NCBI RefSeq assembly: GCF_018129385.1
Contig: NZ_JAFCLN010000004.1
Location: 62,001-126,000 of the forward strand
Length of the DNA stretch: 64,000 nt
Reading direction: 5' to 3'
DNA from: Bradyrhizobium lablabi
Lineage (GTDB): Bacteria; Pseudomonadota; Alphaproteobacteria; Rhizobiales; Xanthobacteraceae
A program made the position numbers and the translations under genes. A model generated the notes under the pieces. The model worked only from the letters and a program-made list of their open reading frames with translations, was not told the origin of the DNA and searched no databases. This document shows positions 25,811-34,332 of the stretch, piece by piece (the stretch's first letter is position 1; each line of letters starts with the position of its first letter).

Positions 25811-27628
25811 ATGGCAATCCTGATCCCTAGCCTGGGCTTCGCGCGCTTCGACAGCCGTGGCGAGCTGCGACTCGCGGAGCGCCTCAAGGACTTCCTCGAA
25901 GAGAACGCTGTCGTTTGGCACAACCTGCCGGTTGGCCCTCGCAGCCGGCATCCGGACTTTATCATCGTTCACCCAGCGAACGGCCTGCTCGTGCTTGAGG
26001 TGAAGGACTGGCGCCTGGAGTCAATCGTGTCGGCCGACAAGGTAAAAGTCGAACTGCTGACGAGCCGCGGCATTGTGCGGGAGAGCAATCCCCTGGAGCA
26101 AGCTCGCAAGTATACGTTCGAGGTCGTGCGCACGCTGGAGCGGGATGGGCAATTACTGTTTCCTACCGGTCATCGTTTCATGGGCAGATCCATTCTTCCG
26201 TTCGGCTTCGGGGCCGTATTTACGAATATCACGCGCAAACAGTTCGATCAGACCAATCTCAAGGAGGTATTTGCCGAGCATCTGTGTGTGTTCAAGGATG
26301 AAATGACAGAGGGCACAGACCCTGAAGAATTCCGCTCCAGATTGTGGCGCATGGTTTATCCGCGTCTCGGAGAGCCTCTGTCGATGCCGCAGTTCGACCG
26401 CCTGCGTGCGTTGCTCTTTCCCGAGATCCGCATACGACAGATTGCCCTGCCTCTGGACGAAGCGATGGCTCCCGATCCGTCCGACCGGACACTTGCAGTC
26501 ATGGACATGCATCAGGAGCAGATCGCGCGCAGCTTGGGAGAGGGGCATCGAATTATTCGCGGGGTGGCTGGATCGGGCAAGACGCTGATCCTTGCCTTTC
26601 GAGCCGAGTATCTGGCGCGTGCCGCGACAAAGCCGGTGCTCATCCTTTGCTACGCCAATGGCATCGCCGGGCGACTTGAGGATACGATGCAAAATCGCGG
26701 CGTGGAGGACCGTGTTCAGGTCCTCACCTTTCATTCATGGTGTTACCGGATGCTGCGGACTTATGGGATTCCGGCGCCATCCGAGCGAGAATATCCGGAC
26801 TACGAAAAGCGACTTGCTGCGAGCGTCTCCGAGGTCGTGAAGGCAGTAGATCAGGGGCATATCCCAACGGCACAGTACGATGCTGTCCTGATCGACGAGG
26901 CACACGACTTCGAGCCGCAATGGCTCGCTCTTGCAGCCAAGATGGTGAACCCGCACACGAAGGCGCTGATGGTCGTCTACGACGATATCCAGGCCATCTA
27001 CAAGGGGCGCGAGCGCCCGGTGTGGAGCCAGCTCGGAATTGAAGCGAAGGGCAGAACGACCGTGTTGAAAGTCAACTACCGCAACACCGCCCAAATAGTT
27101 GCCTTCGCGAGACGCTTCGCTTCCGACGTGATCGGCGCTCCAGGCACGAAGGCCGACGATGAGCACGCAATCCTGTTGCCCGAAGATGCGGGTCGACAGG
27201 GACTGGTGCCAGACGTGCGACAGTGTGTGAGCGTCGACGCAGAAGCTCACTGCGTCGCCGAGTGGTTTCTCGGGCGGAGAAAGGCGGGGTACGAGTGGCC
27301 GCAAATGGCTTGCCTTTATCCGGAGCACTGGGTTGGAGAGCGCGTCGCTCAGGCACTCGCCAGGCATAAAGTGCCGATCGATATGGCCAGGAACAACCGG
27401 AACAGGGTTTCGACGAAGCACGCGGCCGTGCGGTTGTTGACCATGCACACCGCGAAAGGGCTCGAATTTCCGTGCGTGGCTATTGCAGGTTTGGGCTTGC
27501 TCGGCCGCCGCGGCGAGCCGGTCGAGGAATGTGTTCGACTGACGTATGTCGGGGTTACTCGGGCCACTCACGAGGCGCTTTTGACGTACTCAAGTGAGTC
27601 GCCGCTGGTGCAGCGCTTGATTGCGTAG
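25811..27628 (+). CDS. NERD nuclease-domain / UvrD-like SF1 helicase fusion
   Basis: A 605-residue cytoplasmic protein joining an N-terminal nuclease-related domain (NERD) to a superfamily 1A helicase. NERD signature: Glu18 (RGELRL), Asp49 (HPDFIIV) and Glu63-x-Lys65 (LVLEVKDW), as in PD-(D/E)XK nucleases. Helicase motifs: Walker A GVAGSGKT (251-258), Ia-like TFHSW (306-310), Walker B LIDEAHD (360-366), IV/QxxY-like VNYRNT (421-426), V TMHTAKGLEF (544-553) and VI YVGVTRA (579-585). All catalytic residues look intact. Such proteins are scattered in bacteria and may repair DNA or act against foreign DNA; the role is inferred. Flanking TAGGGYGGGTTA repeats suggest a mobile or exchangeable segment. 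Confidence 0.9.
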   Translation: MAILIPSLGFARFDSRGELRLAERLKDFLEENAVVWHNLPVGPRSRHPDFIIVHPANGLLVLEVKDWRLESIVSADKVKVELLTSRGIVRESNPLEQARKYTFEVVRTLERDGQLLFPTGHRFMGRSILPFGFGAVFTNITRKQFDQTNLKEVFAEHLCVFKDEMTEGTDPEEFRSRLWRMVYPRLGEPLSMPQFDRLRALLFPEIRIRQIALPLDEAMAPDPSDRTLAVMDMHQEQIARSLGEGHRIIRGVAGSGKTLILAFRAEYLARAATKPVLILCYANGIAGRLEDTMQNRGVEDRVQVLTFHSWCYRMLRTYGIPAPSEREYPDYEKRLAASVSEVVKAVDQGHIPTAQYDAVLIDEAHDFEPQWLALAAKMVNPHTKALMVVYDDIQAIYKGRERPVWSQLGIEAKGRTTVLKVNYRNTAQIVAFARRFASDVIGAPGTKADDEHAILLPEDAGRQGLVPDVRQCVSVDAEAHCVAEWFLGRRKAGYEWPQMACLYPEHWVGERVAQALARHKVPIDMARNNRNRVSTKHAAVRLLTMHTAKGLEFPCVAIAGLGLLGRRGEPVEECVRLTYVGVTRATHEALLTYSSESPLVQRLIA

Positions 27629-27666
27629 GCTGACCGGTAACAATGCCATCCGGCACGACCACAGCC

Positions 27667-27745
27667 GTAGGGCGGGTTAGCCGCAGGCGTAACCCGCCGT
27701 TTATTGTCGGCGACCGGCGGACTACGCTGCGCCAATTCACCCTAC
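27667..27745. repeat. TAGGGYGGGTTA-type intergenic repeat, copy 3
   Basis: Begins GTAGGGCGGGTTAGCCGCAG, continues CGTAACCCGCC and ends CCAATTCACCCTAC. It follows the helicase stop by 38 bp and precedes the hypothetical gene at 27811. Same family as the copies at 23460, 24481 and 28386. Confidence 0.8.
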
Positions 27746-27810
27746 TGCCGCTGCAATCCCGCAAATGATAAGGAATGCCCGCTTTGAGAAGCCGAGCGGA
27801 GACCAGTCAG

Positions 27811-28389
27811 ATGAGCATTGCCGATCCCAACAAGACGATCCTGACGGGCGAGAACCCCTTCATAAGGTTGAGCCCGAAGGACGGCGATCCGAACTCCACC
27901 GATGCGAGCTATTGGCGGATCATCTTTTCGCCTGCCGGTCCCGGCCACGTCCTCTATCTGAAAAGCGAGCTGACGGAAGCGCGCTGGCGCATTTACTCCG
28001 ACAACATCGCAATGGCGCGGTGGCTGCAATCGACCGTACAGGGCATGCTCAATCCCGAGCTCCTGGACACGACGATCCCCTGCGCGGACGCGCAATTCTC
28101 CAGGAACGGCGATGTCAGCTACTTCTGGACCGAGCACGTCAAATCGCATGGCGAGGAGATTTCGCTGACCTGGTTCGACATCGGTGAGCCCTTGCTGATC
28201 CACTCGCAGCCGAACCAGATTCCGGGCCGACGCTACGGCGTGTGCACCGTGTTGATCCCGGCGCTTGGCACCCGCCTCGTCCGCAACGGCGTCGAGGCCA
28301 CGGGAAAATCCTGGCCGCGGGAGCGTGAAGGCCGACCGTTCTCGACGTCGGCGTTGGCATTCTCGGAGAGCTGGACGGACGCTCCGTAG
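27811..28389 (+). CDS. Conserved hypothetical protein (192 aa)
   Basis: Soluble protein of 192 residues, no recognised family. It starts MSIADPNKTILTGENPFIRL after in-frame codons with no ribosome-binding site; 27811 is chosen. Features are aromatic-rich: YWRIIFSPAGPGHVLYLKSE, ARWRIYSDNIAMARWLQ, DVSYFWTEHV, and VCTVLIPALGTRLVRNG. The beta-rich, Trp-containing pattern without signal peptide suggests a cytoplasmic ligand-binding or beta-barrel-type protein. The stop codon TAG lies inside the first bases of repeat copy 4, so the gene end may have been shaped by the repeat. Confidence 0.65.
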   Translation: MSIADPNKTILTGENPFIRLSPKDGDPNSTDASYWRIIFSPAGPGHVLYLKSELTEARWRIYSDNIAMARWLQSTVQGMLNPELLDTTIPCADAQFSRNGDVSYFWTEHVKSHGEEISLTWFDIGEPLLIHSQPNQIPGRRYGVCTVLIPALGTRLVRNGVEATGKSWPREREGRPFSTSALAFSESWTDAP

Positions 28390-28453
28390 GGCGGGTTAGC
28401 TCTGTAGTTCTTGGTCGACTATCGGCGGATTACGCTTCGCTAATCCGCCCTAC
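28386..28453. repeat. TAGGGYGGGTTA-type intergenic repeat, copy 4 (short)
   Basis: Begins GTAGGGCGGGTTAGC, continues CGGCGGATTACGCTTCGC and ends TAATCCGCCCTAC; its termini are inverted. Lacks the CGTAACCCGCC part of copies 1-3, so it is a shortened member. It supplies the stop codon of the upstream hypothetical gene. Confidence 0.78.
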
Positions 28454-28549
28454 AGTTCTTCGCGGATCACGATCACCGCATTCTGCGGGACAAATCGACG
28501 CGCTCGTGCGTCGCGATGGTGACATAACCCTGATGTTTATCGCGCCTGC

Positions 28550-28594
28550 CCTAACGCGTGATGAGATTGGGATTAGTCATCATCACGCGTTAGG
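28550..28594. repeat. Perfect 15-bp inverted repeat (hairpin)
   Basis: Arms CCTAACGCGTGATGA (28550-28564) and TCATCACGCGTTAGG (28580-28594) are exact complements with a 15-nt loop. A second palindromic element follows at 28604-28673. Together they occupy the 307-bp gap ahead of the DUF4337 gene, which otherwise holds no gene. Confidence 0.85.
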
Positions 28595-28603
28595 TTATTG
28601 TTT

Positions 28604-28673
28604 GAGCATGATCTTTTCGGAAAACCGCTGCACACTTTGCGCTAACGCGGCCCTCCGGGTCCGGATCATGCTC
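28604..28673. repeat. Dispersed palindromic repeat with GAGCATGAT/ATCATGCTC ends
   Basis: Starts GAGCATGATCTTTTCGGAAA and ends CCGGATCATGCTC; the terminal 9-mers are exact inverted copies. The internal CTTTTCGGAAAACCGCTGCA motif is one I recognise as dispersed between genes in rhizobial genomes. It sits just upstream of the DUF4337 ribosome-binding site, so it would lie in the 5' untranslated region or promoter. Confidence 0.75.
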
Positions 28674-28696
28674 TGGGAGCCAGGAGAAACCGATCG

Positions 28697-29296
28697 ATGA
28701 AAGCCGAAGACGCCGCCGACATGATGGATCAGGACAAGCAGAACGACCGCTTCAAGCAGCGCGCGGCGGTCGGCATCGCCATTCTGGCGATGCTGCTGGC
28801 CATCACCGGGCTTGGCGGCGCCAACGCCGGCAAGGAGGCGACCAACAACAACATCTATGCCGCGAACACCTATGCCTTCTACCAGGCCAAGAACATCCGC
28901 CAGACCGACTACAACCTCGCGGCCGACGCGATCGAACTGGCGTTCATGCAGGACGCAAGCCTCAACGCCGAGGCCAGGACGGCCCTGAAGGCAAAGGCGG
29001 AGGCCTATCGCAAGACGGCGGCACGCTACGAGTCCGAGCCGGAGACGAAGGAGGGCAAGAAAGAATTGATGGTGCGGGCCAAGGAGTTCGAGAACAAGCG
29101 CGACCATGCGCTGAAGCAGGATCCCTACTTCGACTATGCCGAAGCCCTCCTCCAGATCGCCATCGTGCTGATCTCGGTCTCGATCGTCGCGACGCTGCCC
29201 TGGCTTGCGCTGTTCGGCGGCATCGTCGGCGCCGCGGGTGGCCTGCTGATGGTCAACGGCTACACGCTGGCGGTCGAAATACCGTTCCTGGCGTAG
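28697..29296 (+). CDS. DUF4337-family membrane protein
   Basis: Inner-membrane protein of 199 residues matching the DUF4337 layout: a short polar N-terminus, one membrane helix (residues about 23-43, AAVGIAILAMLLAITGLGGA), a long helical periplasmic or cytoplasmic domain with a NNNIYAANTYAFYQAKNIRQ motif, and two C-terminal helices (151-170 and 175-193). The function of DUF4337 is unknown. ATG at 28697 follows an AGGAGA site by 9 bp. The gene stands alone; palindromic repeats lie directly upstream. Confidence 0.85.
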   Translation: MKAEDAADMMDQDKQNDRFKQRAAVGIAILAMLLAITGLGGANAGKEATNNNIYAANTYAFYQAKNIRQTDYNLAADAIELAFMQDASLNAEARTALKAKAEAYRKTAARYESEPETKEGKKELMVRAKEFENKRDHALKQDPYFDYAEALLQIAIVLISVSIVATLPWLALFGGIVGAAGGLLMVNGYTLAVEIPFLA

Positions 29297-29420
29297 CGGT
29301 TCGCACGCGGATGGCGGTGGAAGTGCTAAAGCGCTGGGGTGCCACTTCTCCCTGGTCGCTTGCTCGCAAAAAGTGCTAGGTTGATGGCGTAGGCTGACGC
29401 GCGTTTTCTCCGGAGGCGCA

Positions 29421-30377
29421 ATGCGGCGACGTGATTTCATCACCATTCTTGGCGGCGCAACGGTCACGTGGCCGCTCGCCGCGCGTGCGCAGCAACAAAG
29501 GAGTTGGCGCGTCGGATGTTTGAGTTCCGGACGGCTAGATTCTCTCGATACTTTTCGGCGGCGGATGACCGATTTGGGCTATATCGAAGGCAAGAATCTC
29601 ACCGTCGATTCGAGGGCGGCTGAAGGCCAGTACGACCGTTTGCCCGGCTTGGCAAAAGAAATTGTAGACCTCCATCCGGATGCGATTGTCGCGGAGGCCA
29701 CACCGGCTATCGCAGCGGCACAGCGAGTGACCAAATCAATTCCCATCGTTATGGCGCCCGCGACTGACCCGATCGGATCAGGCTTCGTAGATAGCTTTGC
29801 TCGTCCGGGCCGGAATATAACCGGCGTTGCCAATATGTTTGGTGACTTAACCGCGAAGTCGCTTGATTTTCTTCATCGCGTTATCCCGAGTGCAAAAACG
29901 ATCGCCGTATTGATGTCCGCAAATCCCACCCACGCACAACTATACGAAGTTGCGAGTAACGGGGCACGGGCGATTGGCATGTCTACGCTTCCCTTCGTAG
30001 CGGCCGCACCGTCCGATCTGGACCGGGTATTCGCGGAGATCAAGGAGGCAAGATGCGACGCGCTGTACGTGCTGGCGGATCCCTACAGGTCGAAAATTCC
30101 AGAGCTCGCCGCGACCGCAAAGGTTCCGGCAATCTACCAGTATGGCTATTACGTCGAGACCGGTGGCGGGCTTATGAGCTATGGCCCGGACGTACTTGCG
30201 CTGATCGCCCATGCGGCAGATTACGTCGATAAAATATTCAAAGGAGCAAACCCTGCGGTTCTGCCGGTTGAACAACCAACCAGATTCGAATTCGTCCTAA
30301 ATCAAAAGACCGCAAAAGCGCTTGGTCTTGCTCTACCCGAGTCCATCTTACTAATGGCCGACAAGGTGGTTGAATAG
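29421..30377 (+). CDS. ABC_sub_bind-family (PF04392-type) substrate-binding protein
   Basis: Periplasmic binding protein of 318 residues with a Tat-like leader (MRRRDFITILGGA, residues 2-4 Arg, cleaved after ARAQ). Family blocks are GYIEGKNLTVDSRAAEGQYD, IPIVMAPATDPIGSGFVDSF, RPGRNITGV and LMSYGPD. These proteins are very abundant in Bradyrhizobium and mostly lack neighbouring permeases; a role in peptide or aromatic-compound sensing or uptake is inferred. No ABC ATPase or permease for it is in the window. A paralogue lies at 53453-54451. Confidence 0.9.
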   Translation: MRRRDFITILGGATVTWPLAARAQQQRSWRVGCLSSGRLDSLDTFRRRMTDLGYIEGKNLTVDSRAAEGQYDRLPGLAKEIVDLHPDAIVAEATPAIAAAQRVTKSIPIVMAPATDPIGSGFVDSFARPGRNITGVANMFGDLTAKSLDFLHRVIPSAKTIAVLMSANPTHAQLYEVASNGARAIGMSTLPFVAAAPSDLDRVFAEIKEARCDALYVLADPYRSKIPELAATAKVPAIYQYGYYVETGGGLMSYGPDVLALIAHAADYVDKIFKGANPAVLPVEQPTRFEFVLNQKTAKALGLALPESILLMADKVVE

Positions 30378-30391
30378 CTCCGAGAATCCCA

Positions 30392-30413
30392 TGTCCGCAG
30401 CGTACTGCGGACA
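30392..30413. terminator. Short perfect hairpin between convergent genes
   Basis: TGTCCGCAG (30392-30400), loop CGTA and CTGCGGACA (30405-30413) form a 9-bp perfect stem 15 bp after the binding-protein stop. It precedes the convergent gor stop. No T-run follows, so termination is only probable. Confidence 0.4.
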
Positions 30414-30469
30414 CCCCCAAGTACCTACCAAGTCTCGGAGTCCAAGCGTACGCGCCTTGGCGGCCGCCC

Positions 30470-31855
30470 CTACTCCGCCGCTTGCCGCACATACCGCGCC
30501 GTCGGCGTCCGCATCGTCACCAGCTCTTCCGCCGCGGTCGGGTGCAGCGCGATGGTCGCGTCGAAATCCGCTTTCGTCGCCTTCATCTTCACGGCGATCG
30601 CCAGCGCCTGGATCGTCTCCGCGGCGCAGTCGCCGACGATGTGGCAGCCGAGCACGCGGTCGGTGGTGCCGTCGACCACGAGCTTCATCAGCACGCGCGA
30701 CTGACTGCCCGACATGGTCGCCTTGATCGGGCGGAAATCGGTTCTGTAGATGTCGACATGGGAAAAATTGGCGCGGGCTTCCGCTTCCGTCAGGCCGACG
30801 GTGCCGACCTCGGGCTGGCAGAACACGGCGGTCGGGATGTTGGCATAGTCGACCTGCACGGGACGCTTGCCGAACACGGTGTCGGCGAAGGCGTGGCCCT
30901 CGCGGATCGCGACCGGGGTCAGGTTGAAGCGGTGGGTGACGTCGCCGATGCCGTAGATGTGCGGCACAGAGGTTTTCGACCAGCCGTCGACGGCGATGCC
31001 GCCGTTGGCGGGATTGATGGCGACGCCGGCCTTGTCGAGGCCGAGATTGGCGACGTTCGGGTGGCGGCCGATCGCGAACATCACGAGCTCGGAGGCGATG
31101 CTCGAACCATTGGACAGATGCGTAGAAAATTCCTTGCCGTATCTGTCGACCTTCTCGACGGTGCAGCCGGTGATAATGGTGATGCCGCGCTTCTCCAGCT
31201 CGGTGCGGACGTGCTTGCGCACGTCCTCGTCAAAACCGCGCAAAATGTTGTCGCCGCGGTAGATCACGGTGACGTCGGAGCCGTAGCCGGAGAAGATGCC
31301 GGCGAATTCCAGCGCGATGTAGCCGCCGCCCTGGATCACCACGCGCTTGGGCAGCTCCTTCAGGTGAAACGCCTCGTCGGAGGAGATCACGTGCTCGATG
31401 CCCGGGATCGGCTTGCCGTGGTTGGGCGCGCCGCCGGTGGCGATGAGGATGTGTCTTGCGGTGACGGTCTTGCCGTCGGACAGGCGCAGCGTGTGCGGGC
31501 CTTCGAACTCGGCACGGGCCTTGACCACCTCGGCGCCGCTCTTCTCGACGTTGGTGGTATAGGCCGCCTCGAGCCGGGCGATCTCCTTGTCCTTGTTGGC
31601 AACCAGCGTCGGCCAGTCGAATTTGACCTCGCCGATGGTCCAGCCGAAACCGGCGGCGTCGGCGATCTCCTGATGGACGTGCGAGCCGAGCACGAACAGC
31701 TTTTTCGGCACGCAGCCGCGGATCACGCAGGTGCCGCCCATCCGGTACTCTTCGGCGATCATGACTTTCGCGCCATGGCCGGCCGCGATGCGCGCGGCGC
31801 GAACGCCGCCCGAGCCGCCTCCGATGACGAAGAGATCGACGTCGAATTCAGCCAT
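30470..31855 (-). CDS. gor: Glutathione reductase
   Basis: FAD- and NADPH-dependent enzyme that reduces glutathione disulfide in the cytoplasm. 461 residues. FAD site IGGGSGGVRAAR (11-22), redox disulfide Cys43/Cys48 in GGTCVIRGCVPKK, NADPH site GGGYIALEFAGIFSGYGSDV and the C-terminal catalytic His-Glu region (HPTAAEELVT). The GTCVIRGCVPKK form is typical of glutathione rather than lipoamide or mercuric reductases. ATG at 31855 matches the family start. Glutathione supply fits the glutathione-linked enzymes in the window (GST, HCCA isomerase, GFA). Confidence 0.95.
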   Translation of the reverse strand: MAEFDVDLFVIGGGSGGVRAARIAAGHGAKVMIAEEYRMGGTCVIRGCVPKKLFVLGSHVHQEIADAAGFGWTIGEVKFDWPTLVANKDKEIARLEAAYTTNVEKSGAEVVKARAEFEGPHTLRLSDGKTVTARHILIATGGAPNHGKPIPGIEHVISSDEAFHLKELPKRVVIQGGGYIALEFAGIFSGYGSDVTVIYRGDNILRGFDEDVRKHVRTELEKRGITIITGCTVEKVDRYGKEFSTHLSNGSSIASELVMFAIGRHPNVANLGLDKAGVAINPANGGIAVDGWSKTSVPHIYGIGDVTHRFNLTPVAIREGHAFADTVFGKRPVQVDYANIPTAVFCQPEVGTVGLTEAEARANFSHVDIYRTDFRPIKATMSGSQSRVLMKLVVDGTTDRVLGCHIVGDCAAETIQALAIAVKMKATKADFDATIALHPTAAEELVTMRTPTARYVRQAAE

Positions 31856-31948
31856 GGCGGTGGTGCCCTTTTCTGCGTCGCTTCAGCCTAGGTCCGGGGC
31901 CTCGTGGTTCGAGACGCGCGACGTTGCCGCCGCGCTCCTCACCATGAG

Positions 31949-32009
31949 GGTCTCAGACCTCATCCTGAGGAGCGGCCGAAAGGCCGCGTCTCGAAGGATG
32001 AAGCCAGGA
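31949..32009. repeat. Intergenic inverted repeat related to the element at 17046
   Basis: GTCTCAGACCTCATCCTGAG followed by GAGCGGCCGAAAGGCCGC and CGTCTCGAAGGATGA. The CATCCTGAGG and CTCGAAGGATGA blocks are shared with the element at 17046-17168. It separates the gor and DUF2059 genes. Confidence 0.7.
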
Positions 32010-32018
32010 CCGCCGGCC

Positions 32019-32564
32019 TCAAATATCCTTGCCGCGCTTTTTCATCTCGGCGCGGAACTGGCCGTTGATGGTTTCGGCAAAGACCTGCGCCCACTGGTTC
32101 ATATAGGACATGCTGAACTGGATCGCACGGGGTTCGGCCGACAGCAGCTTCTGGCCGAGCGGCGTCTTGTAGAAGGTGACGAGGTCCTTCAGCTCCTGCT
32201 CGGTGAACTCGTTGGTGTAGATCTGCGCCATGCCGTCGAGGATCTCCCGCTCGCGCCCGGCGAGGTTCTTGGCGACGATGACGGCGACCTCGTTGAGGTC
32301 CTTTTGCAGGTTGAGATTGCTTTGCAGCAGGGTGTTCTTGGTCTGCTCGACCAGGTTCGGCACCGCGTTGGCGTACATCGCGGGCGCATTCTTCATGGTC
32401 AGCAGTTCCTTGGCCGCGGCGATCGCGGCGGGCGAGCCCTGCTTCAGTTGCGGAGAGGCCGGCGCGGCGGGCGCGCCCTTGGGCGCCTGCGCCATGGCGG
32501 GAGCGGTCAGCACGAGTCCCGCCGCGAGGCCTGCCGCTGACAAAATGACTGAAAGACCCTTCAT
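32019..32564 (-). CDS. DUF2059-family secreted protein
   Basis: Exported protein of 181 residues with a Sec signal peptide (MKGLSVILSAAGLAAGLVLT, ending APAMAQA) and an all-helical DUF2059 domain: AAAKELLTMKNAPAMYANAV, IYTNEFTEQELKDLVTFYKT and PLGQKLLSAEP are its hallmark blocks. Function of DUF2059 is unknown; members are periplasmic. ATG at 32564 lies 21 bp from the rpiA stop on the same strand, so it is probably co-transcribed with rpiA. Confidence 0.9.
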   Translation of the reverse strand: MKGLSVILSAAGLAAGLVLTAPAMAQAPKGAPAAPASPQLKQGSPAAIAAAKELLTMKNAPAMYANAVPNLVEQTKNTLLQSNLNLQKDLNEVAVIVAKNLAGREREILDGMAQIYTNEFTEQELKDLVTFYKTPLGQKLLSAEPRAIQFSMSYMNQWAQVFAETINGQFRAEMKKRGKDI

Positions 32565-32585
32565 TCCAATTCTCCTCGATTGCGG

Positions 32586-33278
32586 CTAGCGCCGTTCAAT
32601 AGTGCGAATTCCCTGTGCGCCCGCCAGGATCACCGTGCTGGCGAGACCGACGAACAGACCATGCTCCACCACGCCCGGAATCACGTTCAGAAGGCGGGCA
32701 AGGCGCGGCGGATCGGCGATCTGCCCGAGCCTGACATCGACGATCCAGTGGCCGCCATCGGTGACAAAAACGTGGCCGTCCCTGCCCTTGCGGACCTCCA
32801 TTTGCCCGGAAACCGAGGCTTGCGCAAACGCCTGCTCCATCGCCCGGCGGGTCGCGCCGAGGCCGAACGGAACCACCTCCACAGGCAGGGGAAATCGGCC
32901 GAGCGCATCGACCCATTTGCTCTCGTCCGCGATCACGATCATGCGATCCGAGGCGCTGGCGACGATCTTTTCCCGCAGCAGCGCCCCGCCGCCGCCCTTG
33001 ATCAGGTCGAGCGCGGGGTCGACCTCGTCGGCGCCGTCCACCGTGAGGTCGAGGCGGTCGATCTCATCCAGCGTGGTAAGTGGAATGCCGCACTGTTCGG
33101 CCTGCGCGCGGGTTGCCTCGGAGGTCGGCACGCCCGTCACCTTCATCCCGGCGCGGACTTTTTCGCCGAGCAGGTCGACAAAGTGTTTGGCGGTCGAGCC
33201 GGTGCCGAGGCCAAGCTTCATGCCGTCGCGGACATGCTCCAGCGCGCGCGCCGCCGCCTGCCGTTTCAGTGCGTCCAT
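32586..33278 (-). CDS. rpiA: Ribose-5-phosphate isomerase A
   Basis: Interconverts ribose 5-phosphate and ribulose 5-phosphate in the pentose phosphate and Calvin-type pathways. With ATG at 33278 the protein has 230 residues, matching the family length. Motifs are LGTGSTA (24-30), DGADEVD and [11 protein letters not shown], which contain the catalytic Asp/Glu and Lys residues of RpiA. Longer in-frame readings to 33446 add a non-conserved Pro/Gly-rich leader that does not fit. It is divergent from gph across 230 bp. Confidence 0.95.
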   Translation of the reverse strand: MDALKRQAAARALEHVRDGMKLGLGTGSTAKHFVDLLGEKVRAGMKVTGVPTSEATRAQAEQCGIPLTTLDEIDRLDLTVDGADEVDPALDLIKGGGGALLREKIVASASDRMIVIADESKWVDALGRFPLPVEVVPFGLGATRRAMEQAFAQASVSGQMEVRKGRDGHVFVTDGGHWIVDVRLGQIADPPRLARLLNVIPGVVEHGLFVGLASTVILAGAQGIRTIERR

Positions 33279-33508
33279 ATCCACGGGGATTGCAGCCTCC
33301 AGTTTCGGCGGGCCTTTTAGCGTCGTTTTGGAGGCAGGAACAGCGCCGCCGATGGCTATTTCACCTTGTCCATCGCCGCCAGAAGGGCGCCGAACCGGCT
33401 CTCCACCGCGGCCCCACGCCGGGATGGGTGAATACGTCGAGCTCATCGCCTCCGGATGTTCGCCATCCTGTCTTGCATGATTGCGCGCGGACCGATAGCC
33501 AATCCGCC

Positions 33509-34186
33509 ATGGCAGCCTCCCCCATCGTCGTTTTCGACCTCGACGGCACGCTGGTCGATACCGCGCCCGACCTGATCTCGGCGCTCAACTACGTGCTCGA
33601 CCGCGAGGGCCTGGCGCCGGTGCCGCTGAAATCGGCGCGCAACATGATCGGCGCCGGCGCGCGAAAACTGATCGAGCGCGGACTGGAAGTGGAGGGACGC
33701 CAGGTCACCCAGGGTGAGCTGGCGCGCATGACGGCCGATTTCATCGACTACTATGCCGAGCATATCGCGGACGCCTCGCGCCCCTTCGAAGGGCTGGAGG
33801 ATGCGCTCGATCATCTCGCGGAAAGCGGATTTCGATTCGCGGTTTGCACCAACAAGCTCGAGTGGCTGTCGAAGCTGCTGCTGGAGCGGCTGGGCCTTGC
33901 CGCGCGCTTTGCCGCGATCTGCGGCGCCGACACCTTCGGCGTCTCAAAGCCCGATCCAACCATCCTGCGCGAGACGGTGGCGCGGGCCGGCGGAGCGATG
34001 TCCACGTCGATCATGGTCGGCGATGCCGGCCCCGACGTGGGGGTGGCGCGGCGCGCGGGCATTCCGGTGATCGGGGTGGAGTTCGGCTACACCGACGTTC
34101 CGATCGCGGAACTCAGGCCAGACCGCCTCATCGGCCACATGAAGGACCTGCCCGCGGCGGTGCAAAGTCTGATAAAATCGGCATAA
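33509..34186 (+). CDS. gph: Phosphoglycolate phosphatase (HAD superfamily)
   Basis: HAD-type phosphatase, 225 residues, that dephosphorylates 2-phosphoglycolate, the by-product of DNA repair and photorespiration. The nucleophile motif [10 protein letters not shown] supplies Asp10 and Asp12, motif II is CTNK (residue about 114), motif III KPDP and motif [16 protein letters not shown]. The cap domain is type C1. The ATG at 33509 starts [13 protein letters not shown]; a longer reading to 33080 would overlap rpiA and is rejected. Cytoplasmic. Gph specificity is the common annotation for this type but could be another sugar phosphatase. Confidence 0.88.
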   Translation: MAASPIVVFDLDGTLVDTAPDLISALNYVLDREGLAPVPLKSARNMIGAGARKLIERGLEVEGRQVTQGELARMTADFIDYYAEHIADASRPFEGLEDALDHLAESGFRFAVCTNKLEWLSKLLLERLGLAARFAAICGADTFGVSKPDPTILRETVARAGGAMSTSIMVGDAGPDVGVARRAGIPVIGVEFGYTDVPIAELRPDRLIGHMKDLPAAVQSLIKSA

Positions 34187-34332
34187 AATATTGACTTTGT
34201 TGCTTTATCCGGATCGTCCCTGCGAGTTAACCATCTCTTTACTATAACGCCCCGCCCCGTTGCGCCCCTATCGGGACACTCCTAAGGTCCCGAAGGGGAT
34301 TGTGGCAGTACGCCGCAGTCAGAGTGACGATC

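Noticed and set aside
30482..31891. A 469-codon + strand frame opposite gor
   Set aside because: Antisense shadow of glutathione reductase caused by high GC third positions; no recognisable motifs or ribosome-binding site.
33280..33446. 56-codon N-terminal extension of RpiA
   Set aside because: Pro/Gly-rich and not conserved in style; RpiA proteins begin at the [13 protein letters not shown] type sequence.
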